The notes below the pieces were generated by a model, which was not told where the DNA came from, searched no databases, and saw only the letters and a program-made list of their open reading frames with translations. A stretch of 64,000 nucleotides of DNA, taken from CAVTND01 sp963735955. GTDB lineage: Bacteria; Pseudomonadota; Gammaproteobacteria; Burkholderiales; Burkholderiaceae_F. This document shows, in pieces, positions 31,076 through 39,994 of this stretch (position 1 is its first letter; each line of letters begins with the position of its first letter). The stretch is taken from the NCBI GenBank assembly GCA_963735955.1, contig CAVTND010000010.1, positions 124,001 to 188,000 on the forward strand, given 5' to 3'. The position numbers and the translations under genes were made by a program.

Positions 31076-31926
31076 AGCTCGCCGGCTTCGAGGTCGGGCT
31101 CGAGCAGCCCTTGTTTCTGATTGCCGGACCGTGTGTGATCGAGTCACAGCAGCTGGCGCTCGACACCGCCGGAAAGCTGAAGGAGATTGCCGCGGCCACC
31201 GGTGTCCCCTTCATTTACAAGTCGAGCTTTGACAAGGCCAATCGGAGCTCCGGCAAGAGCTTTCGAGGTCTCGGCATCGATGCGGGACTGCGGATCCTGG
31301 CCGAGGTCAAGGCGCAGATCGGTGTTCCGGTCCTTACTGACGTGCATGAGGTCGACGAGATCAAGCCGGCCGCGGCAGTGGTCGATGTCCTGCAGACGCC
31401 GGCGTTCCTGTGCCGCCAGACTGACTTCATTCGTGCCTGTGCAGTCAGTGGCCGCCCGGTCAACATCAAGAAGGGCCAGTTTCTGGCGCCCGGTGACATG
31501 AAGAACGTCATCGACAAGGCGCGCGACGCGGCGCGTGAAGAAGGACTGTCAGACGACCGTTTCATGGCCTGCGAGCGCGGCGCCTCGTTCGGCTACAACA
31601 ATCTCGTATCAGACATGCGCTCGCTTGCGATCATGCGCGAGACCGGCGCTCCGGTTGTGTTCGATGCGACGCACTCGGTTCAGCTGCCGGGCGGGCAAGG
31701 CACTTCAAGTGGCGGACAGCGCGAATTCGTGCCGGTACTGGCGCGCGCCGCAGTGGCAGTCGGGGTGGCGGGCCTGTTCATGGAAACGCATCCGAATCCG
31801 GCCGAGGCCAAGTCGGATGGGCCGAATGCGGTCCCGCTGCATCGGATGAAGGAGTTGCTGGAAACACTGACCGAACTCGATCGCGCCACCAAGAAGCGCG
31901 GCTTCATCGAGATTGATTTCAACTAG
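31072..31926 (+). CDS. kdsA: 3-deoxy-8-phosphooctulonate (KDO-8-P) synthase
   Basis: Condenses phosphoenolpyruvate with arabinose-5-phosphate, supplying KDO for lipopolysaccharide. The 284-residue frame is intact. Signatures are LIAGPCVIESQQLALD, YKSSFDKANRSS, QTPAFLCRQTDF, NIKKGQFLAPGDMKNVIDKA and FMETHPNPAEAKSDGPNA. The GTG start overlaps the pyrG stop (GTGA), indicating translational coupling. Confidence 0.98.
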   Translation: MKLAGFEVGLEQPLFLIAGPCVIESQQLALDTAGKLKEIAAATGVPFIYKSSFDKANRSSGKSFRGLGIDAGLRILAEVKAQIGVPVLTDVHEVDEIKPAAAVVDVLQTPAFLCRQTDFIRACAVSGRPVNIKKGQFLAPGDMKNVIDKARDAAREEGLSDDRFMACERGASFGYNNLVSDMRSLAIMRETGAPVVFDATHSVQLPGGQGTSSGGQREFVPVLARAAVAVGVAGLFMETHPNPAEAKSDGPNAVPLHRMKELLETLTELDRATKKRGFIEIDFN

Positions 31927-31944
31927 TACGTCCGGGGGGACGCC

Positions 31945-32247
31945 ATGCCAGCTACCTACGTGATGGTCGAAATGAAGATCAGCGACCCGGAGCGCTACAA
32001 GGAATACATGGCCGCAGCCCCCAGCACGGTGGCGGCGGCGGGTGGCGAATACGTCGTGCGCGGCGGACGCTGCGAAACGCTCGAAGGTGACTGGCGGCCA
32101 GCTCGCATCGCCATGCTGAAGTTCCCGAGCTTCGAGCAGGCAAAGTCCTGGTATGACGGCGAGAAGTATCGCGCTGTGCGTGCTAAGCGCGCCGGCGCCA
32201 CCGAGTACTTCAACATGATCGTCGTCGAGGGCGTACCGGCGACCTGA
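31945..32247 (+). CDS. DUF1330 domain protein
   Basis: Small dimeric ferredoxin-fold-type protein of unknown function, commonly found between kdsA and eno in betaproteobacteria. The 100-residue product has the family pattern YVMVEMKISDPERYKEYM, YVVRGGRCETLEGDWRP and KSWYDGEKYRAVRAKRAGAT. It is intact and co-oriented with its neighbours, 18 bases after kdsA. Confidence 0.9.
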   Translation: MPATYVMVEMKISDPERYKEYMAAAPSTVAAAGGEYVVRGGRCETLEGDWRPARIAMLKFPSFEQAKSWYDGEKYRAVRAKRAGATEYFNMIVVEGVPAT

Positions 32248-32282
32248 ACTCCTTTCTCACGCTTCATCCCAGATCGGCATAA

Positions 32283-33566
32283 ATGAGTGCAATTGTTGAC
32301 ATCATCGGCCGCGAGATTCTCGATTCGCGCGGCAATCCGACCGTCGAATGCGACGTCCTGCTGGAAAGCGGAGTCATGGGTCGCGCGGCCGTCCCGAGTG
32401 GCGCCTCGACCGGTTCGCGCGAGGCGATAGAACTGCGCGACGGTGACAAGGGCCGCTACCTCGGCAAGGGCGTGCTCAAGGCCATTGAAAACATCAATAC
32501 CGAGATCGCCGAGGCGGTCATGGGGCTGGAGGCGAGCGAGCAGGCTTTTCTTGACCGCGCGCTGCTTGACCTCGACGGCACGGAATCGAAATCGAGGCTC
32601 GGCGCAAATTCAACACTGGCGGTTTCGATGGCCGTTGCCAAAGCCGCGGCCGAAGAGGCGGGTCTGCCGCTGTACCGCTACTTCGGCGGCAGCGGCGCGA
32701 TGCAGATGCCGGTGCCGATGATGAACGTGGTCAACGGCGGCGCGCACGCAAACAACAACCTCGATCTGCAGGAGCTGATGATCGTGCCGGTGGGGGCGCC
32801 AAGCTTTTCCGAAGCGCTGCGTTACGGCGCCGAGGTCTTTCATGCGCTGAAGAAGATCATTCACGATCGTGGCATGAGTACCGCCGTGGGTGACGAGGGC
32901 GGATTTGCGCCCAGCGTTGAAAACCACGAGGCGGCGATCAAGCTGATTCTCGAAGCGATCGACCGTGCCGGTTTCGAGGCCGGCCGTCAGGTCGCGCTCG
33001 CTCTGGACTGCGCCGCGAGTGAGTTCTACAAGGATGGGAAATACCAGCTGGAAAGCGAAGGCCTAAAGCTGAGTTCGCAGGACTTCACGCAGGTCCTGGC
33101 AACCTGGTGCGACAAGTATCCGATCCTTTCGATCGAGGACGGCATGGCCGAAAACGACTGGGCCGGCTGGGAGCACCTGACGCGCGAACTGGGCACCAAA
33201 GTGCAGCTGGTCGGCGATGATGTGTTCGTGACCAACACCAAGCTCCTGCGCGAAGGCATCCAGCGCGGGGTGGCCAATTCGATCCTGATCAAGATCAACC
33301 AGATCGGCACTCTGACCGAGACATTTGCGGCGATCGAAATGGCCAAGCGCGCCGGCTATACCGCGGTCGTCAGTCATCGCTCAGGCGAGACCGAAGACAC
33401 GACCATCGCCGACATTGCGGTCGGCACCAATGCGCTGCAGATCAAGACCGGCTCGCTGTCGCGCTCGGACCGCATTGCCAAGTACAACCAGCTGCTGCGG
33501 ATCGAGGAAGATCTCGGCGACATCGCGAGCTACCCGGGTCGCGCCGCGTACTACAACCTGCGCTGA
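32283..33566 (+). CDS. eno: Enolase
   Basis: Converts 2-phosphoglycerate to phosphoenolpyruvate; in many bacteria it is also part of the RNA degradosome. The 427-residue frame is intact. Landmarks are GREILDSRGNPTVECDV, PSGASTGSREAIELRDGD, MPVPMMNVVNGGAHANNN, AVGDEGGFAPSVENHEAA, metal ligands in SIEDGMAEND and QLVGDDVFVTN, and VVSHRSGETEDTTIADIAVG. Confidence 0.98.
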   Translation: MSAIVDIIGREILDSRGNPTVECDVLLESGVMGRAAVPSGASTGSREAIELRDGDKGRYLGKGVLKAIENINTEIAEAVMGLEASEQAFLDRALLDLDGTESKSRLGANSTLAVSMAVAKAAAEEAGLPLYRYFGGSGAMQMPVPMMNVVNGGAHANNNLDLQELMIVPVGAPSFSEALRYGAEVFHALKKIIHDRGMSTAVGDEGGFAPSVENHEAAIKLILEAIDRAGFEAGRQVALALDCAASEFYKDGKYQLESEGLKLSSQDFTQVLATWCDKYPILSIEDGMAENDWAGWEHLTRELGTKVQLVGDDVFVTNTKLLREGIQRGVANSILIKINQIGTLTETFAAIEMAKRAGYTAVVSHRSGETEDTTIADIAVGTNALQIKTGSLSRSDRIAKYNQLLRIEEDLGDIASYPGRAAYYNLR

Positions 33567-33581
33567 GTCTGCGGCCGCACG

Positions 33582-33890
33582 ATGCGGGCACTGGCCCTTT
33601 TCCTCGGAGTGCTGCTGGTGGCGATCCAGGTGCCGCTGTGGTTCGGCAAGGGCGGCTGGCTGCGGGTCACCGAGCTGGAGCGGCAGCTTGCCAGCCAGCG
33701 CGAGACGAATGACGGCCTGGCCGCGCGCAACGCCCAGGTCGCGGCGGAGGTGAACAGCCTGCGTGAAGGCCGGGAAGCCATCGAGGAGCGCGCCCGGCGC
33801 GAACTGCAGATGGTGCGCCAAGGCGAAGTGTTCTTCCAGGTGCTGGTGCCAAAGCCCGATGGGGCGGCGGATTCGACGCCCGAAAAATGA
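33582..33890 (+). CDS. ftsB: Cell division protein FtsB
   Basis: Bitopic inner-membrane protein of the FtsQLB divisome complex. The 102-residue product has one N-terminal transmembrane helix (about 4-21), then a coiled coil (about 30-65, ELERQLASQRETNDGLAARN) and the conserved ARRELQMVRQGEVFFQV. It lies 15 bases after eno, the standard position, and its stop overlaps the next ATG (ATGA). Confidence 0.95.
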   Translation: MRALALFLGVLLVAIQVPLWFGKGGWLRVTELERQLASQRETNDGLAARNAQVAAEVNSLREGREAIEERARRELQMVRQGEVFFQVLVPKPDGAADSTPEK

Positions 33891-35200
33891 ACCTGCATCG
33901 ACTGCTGAAAGAACGCGAGGCGATCGGCCAGCCACTGCGTGTCGGCCTGATCGGCGCCGGCAAATTCGGATCGATGTTTCTGTCGCAGGTGCGACACACG
34001 CCGGGCATGCGCGTGACGGCGATTGCGGATCTCAACCCGAACGGAGCTCGCGAGGCTCTGAGGCGAGTCGGCTGGAGCGATTCGGCGATAGCCACGCTGC
34101 GCTGTTTCGAGGATGCCCGACGGATGATCGGTGAACCCGACATCGATATCGTGATCGACGCGACCGGCTCGCCGGCGGCCGGCATCGCCCATGTACTGGC
34201 CTGCTGCGAACACGGCAAGCACATCATCATGGTGAACGTCGAGGCCGATGCTCTTGCCGGGCCGCTGCTGGCTCGGCGGGCGCAGGAGGCGGGCATCGTC
34301 TACTCGCTCGCTTACGGTGATCAGCCGGCGCTGATCTGCGAGCTGGTCGACTGGGCACGTGCCTGTGGCTTCGAAGTGATCGCGGCCGGCAAGGGCACCA
34401 AGTACCTTCCCGCCTACCATGCCTCCACCCCGGAGACGGTCTGGGGCTATTACGGTTTGAGTGCGGCCGAGGCCGAGGTCGGTGGCCTGAACGCGAAAAT
34501 GTTCAACTCGTTTCTGGACGGCACCAAGAGTGCGATCGAGATGTGCGCGGTGTCGAACGCGACCGGGCTGATCGCGCCGGAGGGGCTGAGCTTTCCTCCC
34601 TGCGGAGTCGATCAACTGCCGTCGGTGCTCGCCCCGCTGGCGGACGGTGGCGTGCTGCATCATCGCGGTCAGGTCGAGGTCATTTCAAGCCTGAATCGCG
34701 ATGGCTCACCGGTGGCACGCGACCTGCGCTGGGGTGTCTACGTGGTGTTCGCCGGCGGCAGTGACTACGTCGAGCGCTGCTTTCGCGAGTACGGCCTGGT
34801 CACGGACCCCAGCGGCCAATACTCGGCCCTGTACAAGCCGTTTCACCTGATCGGACTGGAGCTCGGCATCAGCGTCGCCAGCGTCGGCCTGCGTGGCGAA
34901 GCAACCGGGGCCGCAATCGGCTTCAATGCAGACGTTGCGGCCACCGCCAAGCGTGATCTCGCACCGGGCGAGCTGCTCGATGGGGAGGGCGGCTTCACGG
35001 TGTTCGGCCGCTTGCTGCCCGCAACCGAGTCCCTTCAGATCGGCGCCCTGCCGCTGGGCCTCGCTCATGGCCTGCGCCTGGCGCGACCGGTGGAAGCCGG
35101 ACAGACGGTTCGCTGGAACGATGTTGAGTTCGACGAGACGCAGGCCGCAATCGCGTTCCGACGCGAGCTTGAACGGAGCTTCTCGACCAGCCCGGCCTAG
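33887..35200 (+). CDS. NAD(P)-binding homoserine dehydrogenase-like protein with C-terminal SAF domain
   Basis: Predicted oxidoreductase of the homoserine-dehydrogenase-like group with a SAF domain; its substrate is unknown. The 437-residue product has an N-terminal Rossmann motif VGLIGAGKFGSMFLSQV (about residues 18-34), DIDIVIDATGSPAAGIAHVL, and a middle region with FEVIAAGKGTKYLPAYH and KMFNSFLDGTKSAIEMCAV. The C-terminal SAF-like part is KRDLAPGELLDGEGGFTVFG to LPLGLAHGLRLARPVEAGQT. The frame is intact and its start overlaps ftsB by 4 bases. That linkage is odd, because no biochemical link to cell division is evident. Confidence 0.82.
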   Translation: MNLHRLLKEREAIGQPLRVGLIGAGKFGSMFLSQVRHTPGMRVTAIADLNPNGAREALRRVGWSDSAIATLRCFEDARRMIGEPDIDIVIDATGSPAAGIAHVLACCEHGKHIIMVNVEADALAGPLLARRAQEAGIVYSLAYGDQPALICELVDWARACGFEVIAAGKGTKYLPAYHASTPETVWGYYGLSAAEAEVGGLNAKMFNSFLDGTKSAIEMCAVSNATGLIAPEGLSFPPCGVDQLPSVLAPLADGGVLHHRGQVEVISSLNRDGSPVARDLRWGVYVVFAGGSDYVERCFREYGLVTDPSGQYSALYKPFHLIGLELGISVASVGLRGEATGAAIGFNADVAATAKRDLAPGELLDGEGGFTVFGRLLPATESLQIGALPLGLAHGLRLARPVEAGQTVRWNDVEFDETQAAIAFRRELERSFSTSPA

Positions 35201-35249
35201 TTGCCGGCGAGCTTGATTCCGGCATCAAGGAGCGGGACCGGGCGAGCCA

Positions 35250-36155
35250 TCAATGAGGACGCGAGCTGTCGACTTGGGACGTGGCTCCGCTTGCAAACAG
35301 CTGCGCAGCGTCGATCGGGTCGAAGTGGTAGCGGCGGTTGCAAAAGTCGCAGGTCACTTCCACCTGTCCCTGCTCCGTGATGATCGAGTTGACCTCAACT
35401 TGTCCGAGCGAAACCAGCATGCGGCCGATACGCTCGCGCGAGCAGGAGCACGCAAATCGAGGGGTGATCGGCGCGTAGTGTCCCAACGTTTCCTGACCGT
35501 ATAGACGCTTCAGCACATCTTCCGGCGGCAAGTTGAGCAGCTCATCCGGAAGTACGGTACGGCCAAGCGTGACGGCACGGTCCCAGGCGTCGGCATCCCG
35601 GTTGCCACTACCACCGTGATCAGGCAGCCGCTGCAGCAGCATCCCCGCACAGGCATGAGCGTCGGCCGCGAGTGCGACTTTGGCTGCCAGCTGTTCGGAC
35701 TGCCGCATATAGGATTCGATCAGCTCGGCGACTGAGTCACCGACCAGCGGCACGATGCCCTGGTAGGCCTGCTGGCCAGGCGCAGGATCTTTCGGATCGA
35801 GAGTGATTGCGCAGCGCCCACGGCCTTCACGATTGATCAGCTCGCGCAGGCTTGCATCCGATGGGACCGGCTCATCGCGCAGCTTGGCGGTGGCGCGCAG
35901 GCTCAGGTCGGACTGGCATTCGACGACGAGCAATTTGACCGGCCCATCGCCGTGTACCTGCAGGATGAGTGCTCCGTTGAACTTGATGTTGCTGGCCAGC
36001 AGCGCCGCTGCAGCGACCATCTCGCCGAGCAGACGCTGTACCGGCAATGGGTAGTCGTGGTGCGCTGACATGGCCTGCCAGGCGCCCGTCAGGCGCACCA
36101 GGCCGCCGCGCACGTCGGCCCCTTGAAACATGAACTTCAGGAGGCGATCGGACAC
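35250..36155 (-). CDS. hslO: Redox-regulated chaperone Hsp33
   Basis: Holdase chaperone activated by oxidation in the cytosol. The 301-residue product has the Hsp33 N-terminal domain (VRGGLVRLTGAWQAMSAHHD, KFNGALILQVHGDGPVKLLV) and the C-terminal zinc redox switch with cysteines in ACSCSRERIGRML and VTCDFCNRRYHF. The frame is intact. It is transcribed with the gamma-carbonic-anhydrase-like gene upstream, 2 bases away. Confidence 0.96.
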   Translation of the reverse strand: MSDRLLKFMFQGADVRGGLVRLTGAWQAMSAHHDYPLPVQRLLGEMVAAAALLASNIKFNGALILQVHGDGPVKLLVVECQSDLSLRATAKLRDEPVPSDASLRELINREGRGRCAITLDPKDPAPGQQAYQGIVPLVGDSVAELIESYMRQSEQLAAKVALAADAHACAGMLLQRLPDHGGSGNRDADAWDRAVTLGRTVLPDELLNLPPEDVLKRLYGQETLGHYAPITPRFACSCSRERIGRMLVSLGQVEVNSIITEQGQVEVTCDFCNRRYHFDPIDAAQLFASGATSQVDSSRPH

Positions 36156-36157
36156 CT

Positions 36158-36682
36158 TCAGTCCAGGCGCACAAGTTCGGTCTTGTAGGCCGCGCCCCGG
36201 TCCAGATATTGCGCCGTGTTGGAGTGCATGCCGGCGATGGCCGCTTCAGTCAGCGTGCGCACGACGCGCGCCGGCGCGCCGACGACCAGCGAGTTGTCCG
36301 GGATGACCTTGCCTTCCGTGACCAGTGCACCCGCTCCGATCAGGCAGTTGCGGCCGATCTTTGCGCCATTGAGCACCACCGCCTGGATTCCGATCAGGCT
36401 GCCGGCGCCAATCGTGCAGCCGTGCAGCATGGCCTGATGTCCAACGGTTACATTGTCCTCGATCGTCAGCGGGAACCCCGGATCGGCATGCAGGACACAG
36501 GACTCTTGCAGATTGGACCCGGCGCCGACAAGGATCAGCTCGTTATCGCCACGAATTGACACGAACGGCCAGATGTTGGCTCCGGCCTCGATCCGCACCC
36601 GCCCGATGATCACGGCGTTCTCAAAAATGAAGGCCGTGGGATGGATCTCGGGGCGACGATCTGCAATCTGGTAGATGGGCAT
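36158..36682 (-). CDS. Gamma carbonic anhydrase-like protein
   Basis: Left-handed beta-helix (hexapeptide repeat) protein of the gamma-CA/YrdA/PaaY group. The 174-residue product starts MPIYQIADRRPEIHPTAFIF and shows SIRGDNELILVGAGSNLQES. The three expected metal-ligand histidines are in VLHADPG and VGHQAMLHGCTIG. Whether it has carbonic anhydrase activity cannot be told from sequence. It is the first gene of a pair with hslO. Confidence 0.92.
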   Translation of the reverse strand: MPIYQIADRRPEIHPTAFIFENAVIIGRVRIEAGANIWPFVSIRGDNELILVGAGSNLQESCVLHADPGFPLTIEDNVTVGHQAMLHGCTIGAGSLIGIQAVVLNGAKIGRNCLIGAGALVTEGKVIPDNSLVVGAPARVVRTLTEAAIAGMHSNTAQYLDRGAAYKTELVRLD

Positions 36683-36900
36683 GGACTGTGGACTCGGGAG
36701 GTCGGCAGCGCGGAGAGGAAGGTCAATTCTACGCGGCGGTATTGCGCTGCACTTTTTCGCCGCTGGAGCAGGGCGCCTGAGCCGGCCCGAAAGCGTGTTT
36801 TGTCCCCTAGTTCGGACTAACCGATTACCGCGATCGCCGTCACGTGGGATCGAATCCGGCTACCAGCGTCGATAAAGTGGCTGGGACTGCTGGAGGATGC

Positions 36901-37260
36901 ATGGAATTTGCGAAACTGTTTAGCACGCCGTTGGGCGAGTGGTTTGGGCGGGCCCGTGTGGCGACAGTATTGGCGGCCCCAAAGCCGGGTACCGGCGCTA
37001 CCCTGTGTTGCGCCGGGTTGCGAATGACCGTGCAGGCCGGCTTGACGGATGAAATGTGGAACTGGCTCTCCGGACTGGGCTGGCGCGAATTGCGGCGCGG
37101 CGAGAGTCGATTGCGATTCCGACCCTTGCCCAGCACGCTCGTCTCTCGCCTGTACGATGTCTCACCCGAGGATCGGCAGCGGGTGCTGCTGGCGGCGATC
37201 CGCGAATCCAGCAAGCCGCAGGTCAGCACCCCGCGCCACGAGCGAGCACCGATCACCTGA
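36901..37260 (+). CDS. Unrecognised small protein, tandem paralogue A
   Basis: I do not recognise this family. From ATG 36901 (with GGAGG at 36892-36896) it encodes about 119 residues. The core, about residues 45-70, is CAGLRMTVQAGLTDEMWNWL followed by GWREL, then a charged stretch and YDVSPEDRQRVLLAAIRESS. The next gene shares this core: C..VRM.VQAG, W.WL...GWRE, and D.APEER.RVL.AAI. There is no signal peptide or membrane helix. The frame is also open from GTG 36844. The preceding 161 bases (36683-36843) hold nothing I can identify. Confidence 0.7.
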   Translation: MEFAKLFSTPLGEWFGRARVATVLAAPKPGTGATLCCAGLRMTVQAGLTDEMWNWLSGLGWRELRRGESRLRFRPLPSTLVSRLYDVSPEDRQRVLLAAIRESSKPQVSTPRHERAPIT

Positions 37261-37324
37261 GATTGCGGCGGTTGAATCGCCGGCCGAGTCTCGCTAGAGT
37301 GCAGTGCTGAAGGGATCCTGGCTA

Positions 37325-37690
37325 GTGAACCTCGTCGATCCGGTACGCGACCGGGTCCGCACTTTGTTGCGGATCCGCGTTTCTCGCGACCTTCCCCCCA
37401 TCGGCACCCGGCCGGCCTTGGGCGCCCGCCTTACGTGCGACGACGTGCGCATGAGTGTGCAGGCTGGAATGAGCGAAAGCTTGTGGCGCTGGCTCGCAAG
37501 CAATGGCTGGCGCGAAGTGACGTTTCGCCCGGACCGCCGCCGCTACCGCGATATTCCCGCCGCCCTTGTTACGCAGCTGATCGACGCCGCGCCCGAAGAG
37601 CGGGCACGAGTGCTGCGTGCCGCCATTGCCAATGCCAGCTACCGGCCAAAACCAGCGCGAGCCGCGGTGTGGGAGAACACGCGGTCGTAG
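37325..37690 (+). CDS. Unrecognised small protein, tandem paralogue B
   Basis: Paralogue of the preceding gene, about 121 residues from GTG 37325 (Shine-Dalgarno AAGGGA at 37309-37314). GTG 37304 is an alternative start. The shared core is CDDVRMSVQAGMSESLWRWL, then GWREVTFRP and LIDAAPEERARVLRAAIANA. The basic N-terminal part (VRDRVRTLLRIRVSRDL) differs from copy A. Its 3' end overlaps the likely GTG start of the MaoC gene. The function is unknown; short, soluble and charged, it could bind nucleic acid or protein, but that is a guess. Confidence 0.68.
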   Translation: MNLVDPVRDRVRTLLRIRVSRDLPPIGTRPALGARLTCDDVRMSVQAGMSESLWRWLASNGWREVTFRPDRRRYRDIPAALVTQLIDAAPEERARVLRAAIANASYRPKPARAAVWENTRS

Positions 37691-38145
37691 GCGGCAAGCG
37701 GCCATGGACTCTTGGCCGAACTTTTTCCGAGTTCCATGTCGGCGATCGCTTTGGCGCGACGGCATTGATCACGCCCCAACATCTGACTGACGGCGCAGCA
37801 CTGATCGGCGATTTCAATCCACTTCACGTCGACCAGGAGTTCGCGCGCGCCTCGCCATTCGGCGGCTGCATACTTCACGGCGTCTTGACCTCGGCTCTTA
37901 TCAGCGCGCCATTTGGCAATCTCGTGGCTGGTACGGCGCTTGGCTATCTTGAGCACAACGCGCGCTTCCTGGCACCGGTGCGCCCCGGAGATCGACTGAC
38001 GATCGAGTGGTGCGTCACCGATCTTCAAGCGAAGCCAGCGGTGCAGGGCGGCATCGTGGTGGCCGAGGCCGAGGCGCGCAACCAGCACGGCACGCTGGTG
38101 GCAACCGCGCTCGGCAAAATGCTGGTCGCGAACTCGGCGGCGTAG
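37669..38145 (+). CDS. MaoC-like (R)-specific enoyl-CoA hydratase
   Basis: Hot-dog-fold hydratase acting on enoyl-CoA thioesters. The hydratase-2 motif is seen as IGDFNPLHVDQEFARASPFG (D and H catalytic), followed by CILHGVLTSALIS. Just before it are the typical FSEFHVGDRFG and an N-terminal basic stretch. No ATG fits the frame; GTG 37669 is my best start and overlaps the previous gene by 22 bases. The product has about 158 residues. The neighbouring acyl-CoA synthetase fits a role in fatty-acid metabolism. Confidence 0.88.
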   Translation: MGEHAVVGGKRPWTLGRTFSEFHVGDRFGATALITPQHLTDGAALIGDFNPLHVDQEFARASPFGGCILHGVLTSALISAPFGNLVAGTALGYLEHNARFLAPVRPGDRLTIEWCVTDLQAKPAVQGGIVVAEAEARNQHGTLVATALGKMLVANSAA

Positions 38146-38270
38146 GGGACGCATCCAGGCAAACCTGAACCTGCCGAACCGCGGAAAGCAGGCCGAGTCG
38201 ACCACCACCTCGCCAATACGGCAGGCGGGACTAAGTCGACGCGAGCGGCGGGGGAGACCGTTGGCCGCGC

Positions 38271-39926
38271 TCAGGATCGGCGCAGCGATTCCGCCTGGCG
38301 TTCCTTTTCCAGCTCCCGCAAGACGCGGCGCTGCACCTTACCGGTCGTTGTCATCGGCAGTTCCGCCACGAATTCGATCTCCTTGGGATATTCGTAGGGC
38401 GCGAGCTTGCCGCGTACATGCTGCTGCAGTTGTTCGATCAAGGCGCTGGTGCCCGATTGGCCGGACGCCAGGACGATGAAAGCCTTGACCAGCGCGCCGC
38501 GCTCGGGATCCGGCTTGGGCACCACGGCGGCATTGGCAACGGCCGGGTGCTTGAGCAGGCAATTTTCGATTTCGCTTGGACCGATACGATATCCGGCCGC
38601 CTTGAACATGTCGTCGGTGCGGCCCTGATACCAGAGATAGCCGTCGGCGTCGATGCTCGCGAGGTCGCCGGTGCGGCTCCAGTCGCCGGTGAACTTGCGC
38701 GCTGTGGCTCCCGGATTCTTCCAGTACTCGAGAAAAAATACCGGGTCCGCATGGCCATGAATATCACGCCGATTGACTGCGATCTCGCCGACCTGGCCAT
38801 TCGGCAGCTCGCGTCCCTCGTCATCGATGACCGCGACGCGGTGGCCGGGATATGGACGCCCCATGCTGCCGGCGCGTGCCGGCCACTTGGTGTGCGAATT
38901 TCCGACGATGTAGTTCATCTCGGTCTGGCCGAACATTTCGTTGACTGGGATTCCGAGCGCGTCACGACACCACTCGAACACAGTTTCGCCAACGGCCTCG
39001 CCTGCGCTCATGATGGCGCGCAGGCGCAACGAATAACGCCGGCGCGGAGCCTGCACCGACTTCATCATCATCTTCAGTGCGGTCGGAAACAGAAACGTGT
39101 TGGTTACTCCGTAGCGGGCAATCAGTTCGAACGCACTGTCCGGCGCGAAGCGTGCACGCGTGCCAACGATCGGAAAGCCGAAGTACATCGTCGGCAGCAA
39201 CGCGTCCATCAGGCCGCCGGTCCAGGCCCAGTCGGCCGGCGACCAGAAGACATCGCCGTTGCGTGGAAACCAGTCCTGCGAGGCAACGAATCCGGGCAGG
39301 TTGCCGATCAGCGCCGAGTGCGGCATCAGCGCGCCCTTGGGCGGCCCGGTTGTGCCGCTGGTATAGACCAGCACGGCCGGATCGCTCGGCCGCGTGGCGA
39401 TCGGCGCGAACGAGTCGCTGGCCGCACTCAGCAGTAGGCTCCAGCCCTGCGCGCTGTCGGCGCGTCCGCCAACCACGATCAGATGCGACAGCGCCGGACA
39501 GCGCGCGCGGATCGATTCGATGGCCGATTGCGCGCTCTCATCGATGATCGCGACAACCGCTTCGCTGTTCTGCAGACGGTACTCCAGAGCATCAGGTCCG
39601 AACAGCAGCGACAGGGGCATGACAACTGCCCCCATCTGATATATCGCGACATGTGCGATAGCGGTTTCGGGTCGCTGCGGCAGAACCAGGGCGACACGAT
39701 CGCGACGCGTGACGCCGAGGGCGGCGAGGGCATTCGAAAGCCGATTCGCGTCGGCCTGGAGTGCGGCATACGTGTAGGCGGCGGGCGTGCCACGCTCGTC
39801 TTCGTAGTACAGCGCGACGCGCGACCTTTCCTGCGCCCAGCGCTGGCAGCAAACCGCGGCGATGTTGAACTCCTGCGGCACATGCCAACGAAACGATTGG
39901 TAGAGCGCCTGATACTGATCGCGCAT
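38271..39926 (-). CDS. AMP-dependent acyl-CoA synthetase
   Basis: Activates a carboxylic acid as acyl-AMP and then acyl-CoA. It resembles medium-chain or acetyl-CoA-synthetase-like enzymes. From ATG 39926 the product has about 551 residues. Motifs are VLVYTSGTTGPPKGALMPHS (AMP binding), EMFGQTEMNYIVGN, GDWSRTGDLASIDADGYLWY, QGRTDDMFKAAGYRIGPSEI and the C-terminal catalytic Lys region LPMTTTGKVQRRVLRELE. The frame is intact. It converges with the MaoC gene across a 125-base gap in which I see no clear terminator. Confidence 0.95.
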   Translation of the reverse strand: MRDQYQALYQSFRWHVPQEFNIAAVCCQRWAQERSRVALYYEDERGTPAAYTYAALQADANRLSNALAALGVTRRDRVALVLPQRPETAIAHVAIYQMGAVVMPLSLLFGPDALEYRLQNSEAVVAIIDESAQSAIESIRARCPALSHLIVVGGRADSAQGWSLLLSAASDSFAPIATRPSDPAVLVYTSGTTGPPKGALMPHSALIGNLPGFVASQDWFPRNGDVFWSPADWAWTGGLMDALLPTMYFGFPIVGTRARFAPDSAFELIARYGVTNTFLFPTALKMMMKSVQAPRRRYSLRLRAIMSAGEAVGETVFEWCRDALGIPVNEMFGQTEMNYIVGNSHTKWPARAGSMGRPYPGHRVAVIDDEGRELPNGQVGEIAVNRRDIHGHADPVFFLEYWKNPGATARKFTGDWSRTGDLASIDADGYLWYQGRTDDMFKAAGYRIGPSEIENCLLKHPAVANAAVVPKPDPERGALVKAFIVLASGQSGTSALIEQLQQHVRGKLAPYEYPKEIEFVAELPMTTTGKVQRRVLRELEKERQAESLRRS

Positions 39927-39956
39927 GCCCGCCTCGGTTGAGAACACCTCGCTTCC

Positions 39957-39962
39957 TATAAT
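39957..39962 (+). promoter_or_regulatory. Consensus -10 element for the alpha/beta hydrolase gene
   Basis: A perfect TATAAT lies 33 bases before the GTG start at 39995, in the divergent gap from the acyl-CoA synthetase. The best upstream match, TTGAGA (39938-39943), is only 13 bases away, so the -35 is poor. Confidence 0.45.
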
Positions 39963-39994
39963 CGCCGAACCATGGCCCGCACGCAAACCCACCC

